Of a stretch of DNA of 64,000 nucleotides, positions 52,062 through 60,025 are shown piece by piece. Below the pieces are notes generated by a model. The model was not told where the DNA came from and did not search any database. It saw nothing but the letters and a program-made list of their open reading frames with translations. The stretch spans positions 124,001 to 188,000 of the forward strand of contig NZ_SGXM01000009.1 in assembly GCF_004217045.1 (NCBI RefSeq), given 5' to 3'. Both the position numbers and the translations under genes were made by a program. The stretch comes from Cupriavidus agavae (lineage in GTDB: Bacteria; Pseudomonadota; Gammaproteobacteria; Burkholderiales; Burkholderiaceae). Numbering within the stretch: the stretch's first letter is position 1; every line of letters starts with the position of its first letter.

Positions 52062-52967
52062 TCACTCCGTCACAGCGTCCGACGGGTGCTTCCAGGCGTT
52101 GATGACTTCGGCGGACGGGGCCAGCGCCAGGTTGGTGCCGCGCGTGCCGATCGGCTGCTGGAACCAGCGCTTTTGCAGCGCCACGGCGTCAGGCGAGGCG
52201 AAGGTCCGGGCGAGCGTCTGATCGACCAGTTGCTTGAAGGCGGGATCGGCCTTCGACAGCATCAGCGCGTTCTGCTCGACCGACAGGGCCGGCCCGACGA
52301 TCACGAATTGCGACGGGTCCTTGGATTTGGCGCGCAGGCCAGCCAGCAGCACGTCGTCCATCACGAAGGCCTGGGCGCGGCCCGTTTCCAGCAGCAGGAA
52401 CGATTCGCCGTGGTCCTTGGCGTAGACGTCGCGGAAGCCGTATTCGCCCTTGAGGCGGCGCACGTGGCGGTCACCGGTGGAGCCGGCGCTGGTCACCACG
52501 GTCTTGCCGCGCAGGTCTTCGAACGACTTGATGCCCGAATCGGCACGCACCAGCATCCGCACCGTGGATACGTAGTGCGACACGCTGAACGCCACCTGCT
52601 TCTGGCGCTCCAGCGTATTGGTATTGGGCGCGCAATCCAGATCGACGAGTCCGTTCACCACGGCCGGCACCCGGTTCTGCGGCGTCAGCGGCAGCCAGCG
52701 CACCTTCAGGTCCTTGAGGCCGAGCTGTTGCCTGGCCGCATCGGCCACGCGCAGGCAAAGATCCACCGCATAGCCGGCCGGCTGGCCCTTGTCGTCGCCG
52801 AACGAGAACGGCAGCGCCGATTCGCGGTAGCCCAGCGTGATCGTGCCGGTGTCGCGGATCTTGTCGAGCACGGGCGACTGGGCGTGGGCGGCGGGCAGCA
52901 GGGCGGCGGCCAGTGCGGCGCCAGCCAGCAGGCGTTGGAAGGCTGTCGGAAGTGCGGGGAAGGCCAT
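52062..52967 (-). CDS. Amino-acid ABC transporter substrate-binding protein (GltI-like)
   Basis: With the ATG at 52967 the protein has 301 residues: signal peptide (RLLAGAALAAALLPAAHA-Q) followed by a type 3 solute-binding domain, with GTITLGYRESALPFSFGDDKGQPAGYAVDLC and a KTVVTSAGSTGDRHVRRL loop. The pattern is close to glutamate/aspartate receptor GltI. No permease or ATPase genes are adjacent, so the receptor either shares a remote transporter or is a lone paralogue. The near-palindrome at 52998-53015 lies 31 bases upstream. Confidence 0.88.
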   Translation of the reverse strand: MAFPALPTAFQRLLAGAALAAALLPAAHAQSPVLDKIRDTGTITLGYRESALPFSFGDDKGQPAGYAVDLCLRVADAARQQLGLKDLKVRWLPLTPQNRVPAVVNGLVDLDCAPNTNTLERQKQVAFSVSHYVSTVRMLVRADSGIKSFEDLRGKTVVTSAGSTGDRHVRRLKGEYGFRDVYAKDHGESFLLLETGRAQAFVMDDVLLAGLRAKSKDPSQFVIVGPALSVEQNALMLSKADPAFKQLVDQTLARTFASPDAVALQKRWFQQPIGTRGTNLALAPSAEVINAWKHPSDAVTE

Positions 52968-52997
52968 GTCTGGGACGGAAGAAGATCTGACGAAGAC

Positions 52998-53015
52998 GCG
53001 AGGGTATACCCGCGC
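52998..53015. promoter_or_regulatory. Near-palindrome upstream of the amino-acid receptor gene
   Basis: The core GGGTATACCC is fully symmetric, with 3 of 4 flanking pairs also matching. It lies 31 bases before the ATG at 52967 on the minus strand, where a promoter or operator would be expected. Confidence 0.35.
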
Positions 53016-53179
53016 AACGTTGGCCCAAACAACTGTTTTCTTATGAGCTAATGCGCCACCCCGGTGCAGGGGGCGCGGCGCCGGTATCAATTGCTTACCA
53101 GCCCGACCGTCCGGGATCGATCTGGCGTGCACCAGTCCGGTTACAATCCCGGCCACTTTGTACCTTTTACATAACAAAA

Positions 53180-54295
53180 ATGGGCCCCCGTCCTTCCCGT
53201 CTGGCTTGTGTCGACGCACTGAAGGCGGTCAGCTCACAGCTGATCGTATTGCACCACCTGGCCTTCTACGGGCCGATGTCCGATGCCGCCCAGGCGCTGG
53301 CGCCGGGATTGATCGGCTGGCTGTCCGACTACGCGCGCATCGCCGTGCAGGTATTCCTGGTCATCAGCGGCTTCCTGGCCGCCCGCAGCCTGGCGCCGGG
53401 CGGTGTCCTGACGCTGCAGAGCCCGCTGGCCGCGCTGTGGCGCCGTTACCAGAAGCTCGTGGTGCCGTATGCCGTGGCCATTGTGGTGGCCATTGCCGGC
53501 GCGGCCATCGCCCGCACCTGGATGCACCACGATTCCATCCCGGCGGCGCCGCAACTGGCACAGTTCGTCGCGCACCTGCTGTTGCTCCATAACATCCTGG
53601 ACATGGATGCCCTGTCGGCCGGCGTCTGGTATATCGCCATCGATCTGCAACTGTTCGCGTTGCTGGTGCTGACGCTGTGGCTGGCGCGTGGGCTGTCGCG
53701 GCGCATGGTGTCGCTGGCGGTGCCGCTGGTGGCGTTGCTGGCTGTGGCCTCGCTGTTCTGGTTCAACCGCGATGCCCGCTGGGATATCTGGGCGATCTAT
53801 TTCTTCGGCGCCTATGGCCTGGGCGCGCTGGCGTTCTGGGCCTCGAATCCGGGGCGCTCGCTGGCGCCGCTGCTGGCGCTGGCGGCCATCGGCCTGGCGG
53901 CGCTGGCCGTGGATTTCCGGTTGCGGATTGCCGTGGCGCTGGCCACCGCGCTGTTGCTGGCCTTGTCCCGGCGCGGCGGCTGGATGGAGCACTGGCCCAC
54001 TGGCGGCACCGCCGCGCGTGCCTTCGCGCGGCTGTCAGCCCGCTTCGGCGCCATTTCTTATTCGGTGTTCCTGGTGCACTTTCCGGTCTGCCTGGTGGTC
54101 AACGCGGTCATTGTCCACGTGGCGCCGGGACAGCCCTGGTGGAATGCGCTGGGCATGGTTCTGGCGTGGACGGCCAGCAACCTGGCCGGCGCACTGTTCC
54201 ACCGCTATGTGGAGGCTGCCGACCCGGTACGTACGGTGCTGGCCTGGTTGACCGCCGGCCTTCCCCAGCGCGGGCGGGAGCGTGCGGGCGGCTGA
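53180..54295 (+). CDS. Acyltransferase 3 family (OafA/YrhL-like) membrane protein
   Basis: With the ATG at 53180 the protein has 371 residues and about ten membrane segments. The N-terminal ACVDALKAVSSQLIVLHHLAFYG with the conserved His is the family signature, and RIAVQVFLVISGFLAARSL follows. The family transfers acyl groups to sugars of surface polysaccharides or lipids. No glycan cluster is adjacent except the arn operon. A strong terminator follows the gene. Confidence 0.88.
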   Translation: MGPRPSRLACVDALKAVSSQLIVLHHLAFYGPMSDAAQALAPGLIGWLSDYARIAVQVFLVISGFLAARSLAPGGVLTLQSPLAALWRRYQKLVVPYAVAIVVAIAGAAIARTWMHHDSIPAAPQLAQFVAHLLLLHNILDMDALSAGVWYIAIDLQLFALLVLTLWLARGLSRRMVSLAVPLVALLAVASLFWFNRDARWDIWAIYFFGAYGLGALAFWASNPGRSLAPLLALAAIGLAALAVDFRLRIAVALATALLLALSRRGGWMEHWPTGGTAARAFARLSARFGAISYSVFLVHFPVCLVVNAVIVHVAPGQPWWNALGMVLAWTASNLAGALFHRYVEAADPVRTVLAWLTAGLPQRGRERAGG

Positions 54296-54321
54296 ACTGC
54301 TGCGCCCGGCGGAACGAACAG

Positions 54322-54349
54322 ACGGCACGCCCTGCAGGCGTGCCGTTTT
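54322..54349 (+). terminator. Intrinsic terminator of the acyltransferase gene
   Basis: Perfect 10-base arms ACGGCACGCC and GGCGTGCCGT with a 5-base loop, then TTT, 27 bases after the stop codon. Confidence 0.85.
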
Positions 54350-54358
54350 GTCTTGGTC

Positions 54359-54658
54359 TCATGCCACCACCTGTTTCAGCGTGCCGCGGGTGGTGGGATC
54401 GACGATGATCCGATCCCAGATCACCGGGGCGCCCAGGGCGGCGGCCGGCTGCTTCACGATCGCCATGTCGCCCGATTCCACGCAATGCCGCCGGGCTTGC
54501 GTGCCGCCCAGCAGGACGATGCAGGCCGCGGGGGCGGTCTTGCCGACCGGACTGACCGGGGCGGGCGAGGCGATGCTGGCCGACGCCAGCAGCGGTGCCA
54601 GCGCGAGGAGCGCCACGAGCGTGGCGGCGAGACGGCGGGTGAGGGGCGATGTGTTCAT
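54359..54658 (-). CDS. Small secreted protein of unknown function
   Basis: With the ATG at 54658 the protein has 99 residues: signal peptide (LAATLVALLALAPLLASAS) and a short mature part with two Cys (PAACIVLLGG and RRHCVESG) that could form a disulfide. I do not recognise a family. A GGAG ribosome site precedes the ATG. It diverges from the URC operon. Confidence 0.65.
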   Translation of the reverse strand: MNTSPLTRRLAATLVALLALAPLLASASIASPAPVSPVGKTAPAACIVLLGGTQARRHCVESGDMAIVKQPAAALGAPVIWDRIIVDPTTRGTLKQVVA

Positions 54659-54857
54659 GATGACTCCGCAAGGCATGGGAAACCTGGATGCCTTGAGTAT
54701 CAGCAGTGGCTGCCCTGGGCGTAATCGTAAAATTCCGAGAATGAATGCAACAAAACCGGTGCAGATGCACCGGTATGTACCGTAGTCGGCGCAACCCGGC
54801 GATGTGGCGCGCACGGCTGCGGTGCGTACGGGATGCCACTAACCGTAACAACCCCAG

Positions 54858-54919
54858 TTGGGCGTTGGCATGATGGTTGCCTAGTATGGACATACAAACC
54901 TGACCATCTGGTCAGGTTT
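54858..54919 (+). promoter_or_regulatory. Promoter and RutR-like operator of the pyrimidine operon
   Basis: A -35-like TTGGGC (54858-54863) and -10 TAGTAT (54882-54887) are 18 bases apart. From 54896 to 54919 stands a perfect palindrome: arms AAACCTGACCA and TGGTCAGGTTT with TC in the middle. Its core TGACCA-n2-TGGTCA equals the RutR binding consensus of E. coli. The position over the start of transcription fits repression. The TetR-type regulator encoded at 58223-58885 is the obvious ligand-binding repressor. Confidence 0.78.
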
Positions 54920-54955
54920 CGGAACGGGTCCATACCCCGGGGAGACCAGGCTGCC

Positions 54956-56194
54956 ATGTCCGACCATATCGTCCTGACTTCGCACGCGCGGCGCGACAAG
55001 CCCGCCGAACCCATCCACTGGGGGGCGCCCACGGCGGCGGAGCGCGGGCCAGTGATTGCCAGCCTGACCGACCCCGCCCAGCGCAACGTGATTGGCACCC
55101 ATTCGGGCGCCTACGCCATCTACCGGGCGCTGGCCGTGGCGTCGGGCAGCCTGCAGCGCGCCCACCGTCCCGACCTGACCGATACCGCGCCTGCCGAGGC
55201 CATCGGCCCGCACGCCCAGTGGGGCGACCCGGACAAGATCGTCTCGCTCGACCCCTGGGGCCACCTGGTGTCCACGGTGTTCGCCGACCGCATCGCCGCG
55301 GGCGTCGACATCCGTCCCACCATCGCCGTCACGCGTGCCCACATCAACATGCCGGAACTCGTTGCGTCCATCGCGGCGGGGCGGCTCAAGCCCGATGGCG
55401 ACATCCTGCACGCCAACGGCGATGTGCGCGTGACCAAGGCCGCCATCGATCCCGTCTGGTACCTGCCCGGCATCGCGCGCCGTTTCAACATCAAGGAAAG
55501 CATCCTGCGGCGCAGCCTGTTCGAGCAGACCGGCGGCATGTTCCCCGAGCTGGTCACGCGGCCCGACCTCAAGGTGTTCCTGCCCCCGATTGGCGGCATG
55601 ACGCTGTATTTCGTCGGCGATGTGTCCAAGCTGGGGCAGCCCGAGACCCGGGTGGCCTGCCGCGTGCACGACGAATGCAATGGTTCCGATGTCTTCGGCT
55701 CAGATATCTGCACGTGCAGACCCTACCTGGCGCACGGCATCGAAGTCTGTATCGAGATGGCGCAGCAGGGCGGCGTGGGCCTGGTGGTCTATAACCGGAA
55801 GGAGGGCCGCGCGCTGGGCGAGGTGACCAAGTTCCTGGTCTACAACGCCCGCAAGCGCCAGGTGGGCGGTGACCGCGCAGAAACCTACTTCGCGCGTACC
55901 GAATGCGTGGCGGGCGTGCAGGACATGCGCTTCCAGGAACTGATGCCCGATGTCTTCCACTGGCTCGGCATCCGGCGCATCGACCGCTGGGCCTCGATGA
56001 GCAACATGAAGCATGGCGCGCTGACCGCGCAGGGAATCGAGGTGGTGGAGCAGGTGGCCATCCCCGAGGCACTGATCCCGGCCGATGCACGCGTGGAAAT
56101 CGATGCGAAGGTGGCGGCGGGTTACTTCACCAGTCTCACGCCGCCTGACGCCAACGAACTGGCCCTGGCCAAGGGCAGGGGGTTGAACGAATGA
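54956..56194 (+). CDS. URC1-type GTP cyclohydrolase II homologue (uracil catabolism)
   Basis: With the ATG at 54956 the protein has 412 residues, about twice the size of RibA because of a long N-terminal part (1-210). The second half has the GTP cyclohydrolase II core: zinc cysteines in GSDVFGSDICTCRPYLAHG, and VVYNRKEGRALGEVTKF. The zinc site keeps three Cys candidates (near 247-260). Family knowledge: URC1 of the yeast uracil catabolism pathway is a GTP cyclohydrolase II relative and acts on a uracil derivative. The coupling to URC4 and upp here supports that over riboflavin synthesis. The gene starts after a GGGGAG site. Confidence 0.88.
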   Translation: MSDHIVLTSHARRDKPAEPIHWGAPTAAERGPVIASLTDPAQRNVIGTHSGAYAIYRALAVASGSLQRAHRPDLTDTAPAEAIGPHAQWGDPDKIVSLDPWGHLVSTVFADRIAAGVDIRPTIAVTRAHINMPELVASIAAGRLKPDGDILHANGDVRVTKAAIDPVWYLPGIARRFNIKESILRRSLFEQTGGMFPELVTRPDLKVFLPPIGGMTLYFVGDVSKLGQPETRVACRVHDECNGSDVFGSDICTCRPYLAHGIEVCIEMAQQGGVGLVVYNRKEGRALGEVTKFLVYNARKRQVGGDRAETYFARTECVAGVQDMRFQELMPDVFHWLGIRRIDRWASMSNMKHGALTAQGIEVVEQVAIPEALIPADARVEIDAKVAAGYFTSLTPPDANELALAKGRGLNE

Positions 56195-57474
56195 CCGAGT
56201 ATGCCGAAGGGGAAACCCGCGGCTGGCACACGCCCGTGCCCGCCGAACATCCCGCCTATGCACTGCTGGGCGGGCAAGCGGTGCGAGAGCACTGCGCAGT
56301 GGTGACCGAATTCGTCGCGTCGGGCGAATCGGAGCTGTTCACCTGGCATCCTGACCGGGTGGCCGCCATCGCCGACTACGTGGCCGGCACGATCAAGCGC
56401 CGCTACCCGGACCTCAGGGTGCCGTACCACAGCCGCTGGCGCCATTTCGAGAGCGGCGGGCCGGGGCAGGAGGCGATCAACCGCTGGCAGATCCTGTGCG
56501 AGCGGGCGGGCATGACCGGCGCCGACCATTGCGCCGAACGCGCGCGCATCGGCATCGACCTGGTCATCCCCAGCGTGCTGCTCGACGCCGGCGCCGGGCC
56601 CGACTGGCGCTACCGCGACCCGGCCAGCGACATGATGCTGACGCGCTCCGAAGGGCTCGGCGTGGCCAGCTTCGACCTGTTCGCGCGGGGCGGCTTCTCG
56701 GCCGAACTGGGCGATCCGCTGCGCGCGGACGCCGAGCGGCTGGCGTCGATCGACGCGTCCACCATCGCCACGGCCTTCCAGGTGGCGCAGCACAACCCGC
56801 TGGTGGGCCTGGAAGGCCGGGCCGGGCTGCTGCGCCGGCTGGGCGAGGTCATGCAGGCCACCCCGGCCGTGTTCGGCACGCCGGCGCGGCTTGGCAACCT
56901 GTTCGACTACCTGGCCGGCCACGCGCAGGACGGCCGCATCGAGGCCGGCTTCGTGCTGCGCACGCTGCTGGTGGCGCTGGGCCCGGTCTGGCCGGGGCGC
57001 ATCCGGATCGAGGGGGTGTCGCTGGGCGACTGCTGGCGGCACCCGGCCGCGCCCGGGGGCCTCGTGCCGTTCCACAAGCTCACGCAGTGGCTGACCTACT
57101 CGCTGCTGGAGCCGCTGGAGGACGGCGGCCTGACGGTGGTTGGCCTGGACGCGCTGACCGGGCTGCCCGAATACCGCAATGGCGGCCTGCTCTACGACTT
57201 CGCGCTCACGGTGCCGCGCGATGCGGAATTCGCCAGCCGCACGCATACCGTGGACGAGCCCGAGATCGTGGAATGGCGGGCGCTCACGGTAACCGGGCTC
57301 GACCTCGTGGCCGACGCCGTGCGCCAGGCGCTGGGCGTGACCGCCGCCGATTTCCCGCTGGCGCGGGTGCTCGAAGGTGGCACCTGGGCGGCCGGGCGGC
57401 GCATCGCGGCGCAGCGCCGGGCGCCGGGCGGCCCGCCGCCATTTGCCATCCAGAGCGACGGTACGGTGTTCTAG
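56191..57474 (+). CDS. URC4/URG3-type protein (DUF1688), uracil catabolism
   Basis: The 427-residue protein matches the DUF1688 family: HCAVVTEFVASGESELFTWH near the start, then VPYHSRWRHFESGG and GVASFDLFARGGFSAELGDPLRADAERL, both highly conserved stretches. URC4 is needed for growth on uracil as nitrogen source in yeast; its reaction is not well defined. The start overlaps the URC1 stop by 4 bases. Confidence 0.88.
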   Translation: MTEYAEGETRGWHTPVPAEHPAYALLGGQAVREHCAVVTEFVASGESELFTWHPDRVAAIADYVAGTIKRRYPDLRVPYHSRWRHFESGGPGQEAINRWQILCERAGMTGADHCAERARIGIDLVIPSVLLDAGAGPDWRYRDPASDMMLTRSEGLGVASFDLFARGGFSAELGDPLRADAERLASIDASTIATAFQVAQHNPLVGLEGRAGLLRRLGEVMQATPAVFGTPARLGNLFDYLAGHAQDGRIEAGFVLRTLLVALGPVWPGRIRIEGVSLGDCWRHPAAPGGLVPFHKLTQWLTYSLLEPLEDGGLTVVGLDALTGLPEYRNGGLLYDFALTVPRDAEFASRTHTVDEPEIVEWRALTVTGLDLVADAVRQALGVTAADFPLARVLEGGTWAAGRRIAAQRRAPGGPPPFAIQSDGTVF

Positions 57475-57551
57475 AAGAGAGCCAGAAGAAACCGGCGGGC
57501 GAGCCAGCCCGCCCCTGCCATCGACGTGCCACACCTGCCAGGGAGCGCACC

Positions 57552-58226
57552 ATGAACGACATGTCCACCGTATCCGCCGCCGCCCCCGATGCCGCGGCGC
57601 CCGCCGTGATGGTTGTCAACCATCCGCTGGTGCAGCACAAGGTCACGCTGGTGCGCAGCGAGGACACCACCACCGACAACTTCCGCCGGCTGGTGCGCGA
57701 GATCAGCCAGTTGCTGACCTACGAGGCCACGCGCGACCTGGCCATGGAGACCATCGCCATCAAGACCCCGATCGCGCCGATGCAGTCGCCGGTGCTGTCG
57801 GGCAAGAAGCTTTGCCTGGTGTCGATCCTGCGCGCGGGCAACGGCTTCCTGGACGGCATGCTGGACTTGCTGCCGGCGGCGCGCGTGGGCCATATCGGCC
57901 TGTACCGCGACCCCGAAACGCTGGAGCCGATCGAGTATTACTTCAAGATGCCCGAGGACATCGAGGAGCGGTTCGTGATCGTGGTGGACCCGATGCTGGC
58001 CACCGGCAACTCGGCCATCGCCGCCATCAACCGGCTCAAGGAGGCCGGCGTGACCACGATGAAGTACGTCTGCCTGATTGCCTCGCGCCCCGGGCTGACC
58101 GCGCTGCGGGCCGCCCATCCCGACGTGGCGATCGTCACGGCCGCCATCGACGAGGAGCTGAACGACCACGGCTACATCGTCCCCGGCCTTGGCGATGCCG
58201 GCGACCGGCTCTACGGCACCAAATGA
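57552..58226 (+). CDS. upp: Uracil phosphoribosyltransferase
   Basis: The 224-residue protein is a type I phosphoribosyltransferase. Evidence: the PRPP loop VIVVDPMLATGNSAIAAI, the uracil-site end NDHGYIVPGLGDAGDRLYGTK, and SILRAGNGFLDGML. It makes UMP from uracil and PRPP. In the URC route this step is also needed to start uracil breakdown. The gene ends with a 4-base overlap with the TetR gene (ATGA). The N-terminal 20 residues are an Ala-rich extension. Confidence 0.95.
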   Translation: MNDMSTVSAAAPDAAAPAVMVVNHPLVQHKVTLVRSEDTTTDNFRRLVREISQLLTYEATRDLAMETIAIKTPIAPMQSPVLSGKKLCLVSILRAGNGFLDGMLDLLPAARVGHIGLYRDPETLEPIEYYFKMPEDIEERFVIVVDPMLATGNSAIAAINRLKEAGVTTMKYVCLIASRPGLTALRAAHPDVAIVTAAIDEELNDHGYIVPGLGDAGDRLYGTK

Positions 58227-58885
58227 TGGACGCGCTGGCCCGCGTGCCGGTGGCGCGCGAACCCGCCGGGCGGATCAGGCAGGAGAACGAGGCGCTGATC
58301 CTGCGCGCGGCCGAGCACGTGTTCGCGCGGGCCGGGTTTGCCGGGGCGACCATGGCCGATATCGCGCTGCGCGCCGGCGTGCCGAAATCGAACCTGCACT
58401 ACTACTTCCGCACCAAGCAGGCGCTGTACCGGGCCGTGCTGGCGCACACGCTGCAGCTCTGGCTCTCCGAGACCGACATCATCAGCGCCGACCACGCCCC
58501 GCGCCTGGCGCTGGAGCAGTACATCCGGGCCAAGATGCGGCTGTCGGCCAGCCACCCCGACGCGTCGCGCGTGTTCGCCAACGAACTGCTGCACGGCGCG
58601 CCCGAGATCGGCAACGTGCTGCGCGAGGCCCTGCACGAACTGGTGGCGCGCAAGGCCACGGTGATCCGCGCGTGGATTGCGGACGGCCAGATGGCACCGG
58701 TCGATCCCTACCACCTGTTCTTCACGATCTGGGCCGCCACGCAGACCTACGCCGACTTCGAGGCCCAGGTCTGCGCGGTGCTGGGCGTGAGCCAGCTCGA
58801 CGCCGACGATTTCGAGCGCGCCACCGAGCATCTGGTGGCGCTGCTGCTGCGCGGCTGCGGCCTGCACGCGCCGGACCTGGCCTGA
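58223..58885 (+). CDS. TetR-family regulator (RutR-like)
   Basis: The 220-residue protein has an N-terminal TetR helix-turn-helix (ILRAAEHVFARAGFAGATMADIALRAG, then VPKSNLHYYFRTKQALYRAVL, where Tyr-Tyr-Phe is typical). The C-terminal domain resembles RutR, with FANELLHGAPEIGN and the later WIADGQMAPVDPYHLFFTIWAATQTYADFEAQV. RutR senses uracil. The perfect RutR-type palindrome upstream of the operon is the probable target. It is translationally coupled to upp and upstream of the transporter genes. Confidence 0.88.
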   Translation: MMDALARVPVAREPAGRIRQENEALILRAAEHVFARAGFAGATMADIALRAGVPKSNLHYYFRTKQALYRAVLAHTLQLWLSETDIISADHAPRLALEQYIRAKMRLSASHPDASRVFANELLHGAPEIGNVLREALHELVARKATVIRAWIADGQMAPVDPYHLFFTIWAATQTYADFEAQVCAVLGVSQLDADDFERATEHLVALLLRGCGLHAPDLA

Positions 58886-58944
58886 GCGGGTAGCCAGCCA
58901 CGGAATTCCAACGTCACACAATGCAAAAAAAGGGGAGTGAAACC

Positions 58945-59952
58945 ATGCACATGGGAAGCGATCGCCGTCACTGGATGAAGGCACTGGCGGCGGCTGCCGC
59001 GCTGGCCGCCGCGGGCCTGCCGGCGCTGGCGCAGGCGCAGTCGAAGATCAAGGTGGCGGCGGTCTACACGGTGCCGGTGGAGCAGCAATGGGTGTCGCGC
59101 ATCCACAAGGCGCTCAACGAGGCCAAGGCGCGCGGCGAGATCGACTACGTGTTCTCCGAGAGCGTGTCGAACGCCGATTACGAGCGCGTGCTGCGCCAGT
59201 ACGCCGAGCAGGGCTCGGGGCTGATCGTGGGCGAGTCGTTCGCGGTGGAGGGCGCGGCCCGCAAGGTGGCCCGCGACTACCCGAAGACGGCGTTCCTGAT
59301 GGGCTCGTCGGGCAAGCCCCAGGCGCCCAACTTCTCGGTATTCGACAATTACATCCAGGAGCCGTCGTACCTGACCGGCATGATCGCGGGCGGAATGACG
59401 AAGACCAACCACATCGGCATGGTGGGCGGCTACGCCATTCCCGAGGTCAACCGGCTGATGCACGCCTTCATGGAGGGCGCCCGCGAGGTGAACCCCAGGG
59501 TCAGGTTCACGGTCAGCTTCATCGGCTCGTGGTTCGACCCGCCCAAGGCCAAGGAGGCCGCCTTCGCCATGGTCGACAAGGGCGCGGACATCCTCTATGC
59601 CGAGCGCTTCGGCGTGTCGGATGCCGCCAGGGAGCGCGGCAAGCTGGCCATCGGCAACGTGATCAACACCCAGCCGCAGTATCCGGCCACGGTGGTGGCG
59701 TCGGCGCTCTGGAACATGGAGCCGACCATCGCGGCGGCGCTGGCCAAGGTCAAGGCGGGCCAGTTCCGGAACGAAGACTACGGCCAGTATTCGCTGATGA
59801 AGTACAAGGGCGCGGAACTGGCGCCGCTCGGCACGTTCGAGGGCAAGGTGCCGGCCGACCTGATGACGAAGGTGCGCGCCCGGGAAAAGGCGATCCTCGA
59901 CGGCAAATTCGCGGTCAAGGTCGTCGAAACCGAGCCGAAATCGACCCCCTGA
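58945..59952 (+). CDS. BMP-family ABC transporter substrate-binding protein
   Basis: With the ATG at 58945 (AGGGGAG upstream) the protein has 335 residues; an ATG at 58921 is less likely because of a poor ribosome site. The signal resembles a Tat signal (DRRHWMKALAAAAALAAAG). The mature part matches the BMP/PnrA family: IKVAAVYTVPVEQQWVSRI, MGSSGKPQAPNFSVFDNYIQEPSYLTGMIAGGMTK (as a zone), and IGMVGGYAIPEVNR. BMP proteins bind nucleosides. It is separated from the ATPase gene by a perfect 24-base palindrome. Confidence 0.9.
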   Translation: MHMGSDRRHWMKALAAAAALAAAGLPALAQAQSKIKVAAVYTVPVEQQWVSRIHKALNEAKARGEIDYVFSESVSNADYERVLRQYAEQGSGLIVGESFAVEGAARKVARDYPKTAFLMGSSGKPQAPNFSVFDNYIQEPSYLTGMIAGGMTKTNHIGMVGGYAIPEVNRLMHAFMEGAREVNPRVRFTVSFIGSWFDPPKAKEAAFAMVDKGADILYAERFGVSDAARERGKLAIGNVINTQPQYPATVVASALWNMEPTIAAALAKVKAGQFRNEDYGQYSLMKYKGAELAPLGTFEGKVPADLMTKVRAREKAILDGKFAVKVVETEPKSTP

Positions 59953-59975
59953 CCGGCTCCGGCTGACCCCTGCCA

Positions 59976-59999
59976 CCCCGTCCGGCGCGCCGGACGGGG
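59976..59999. terminator. 24-base perfect palindrome between receptor and ATPase genes
   Basis: CCCCGTCCGGCG is followed directly by its reverse complement, 24 bases after the receptor stop and 26 before the ATPase start. No T tract is present. It is likely an RNA hairpin that limits expression of the downstream transport genes or protects the receptor message. Confidence 0.55.
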
Positions 60000-60025
60000 A
60001 CTTCCCACGCCCCGACAAGGCACCG

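Noticed and set aside
58921..58944. Earlier ATG for the BMP receptor
   Set aside because: The later ATG at 58945 has a proper AGGGGAG site and starts just before the signal peptide; the earlier one has none.
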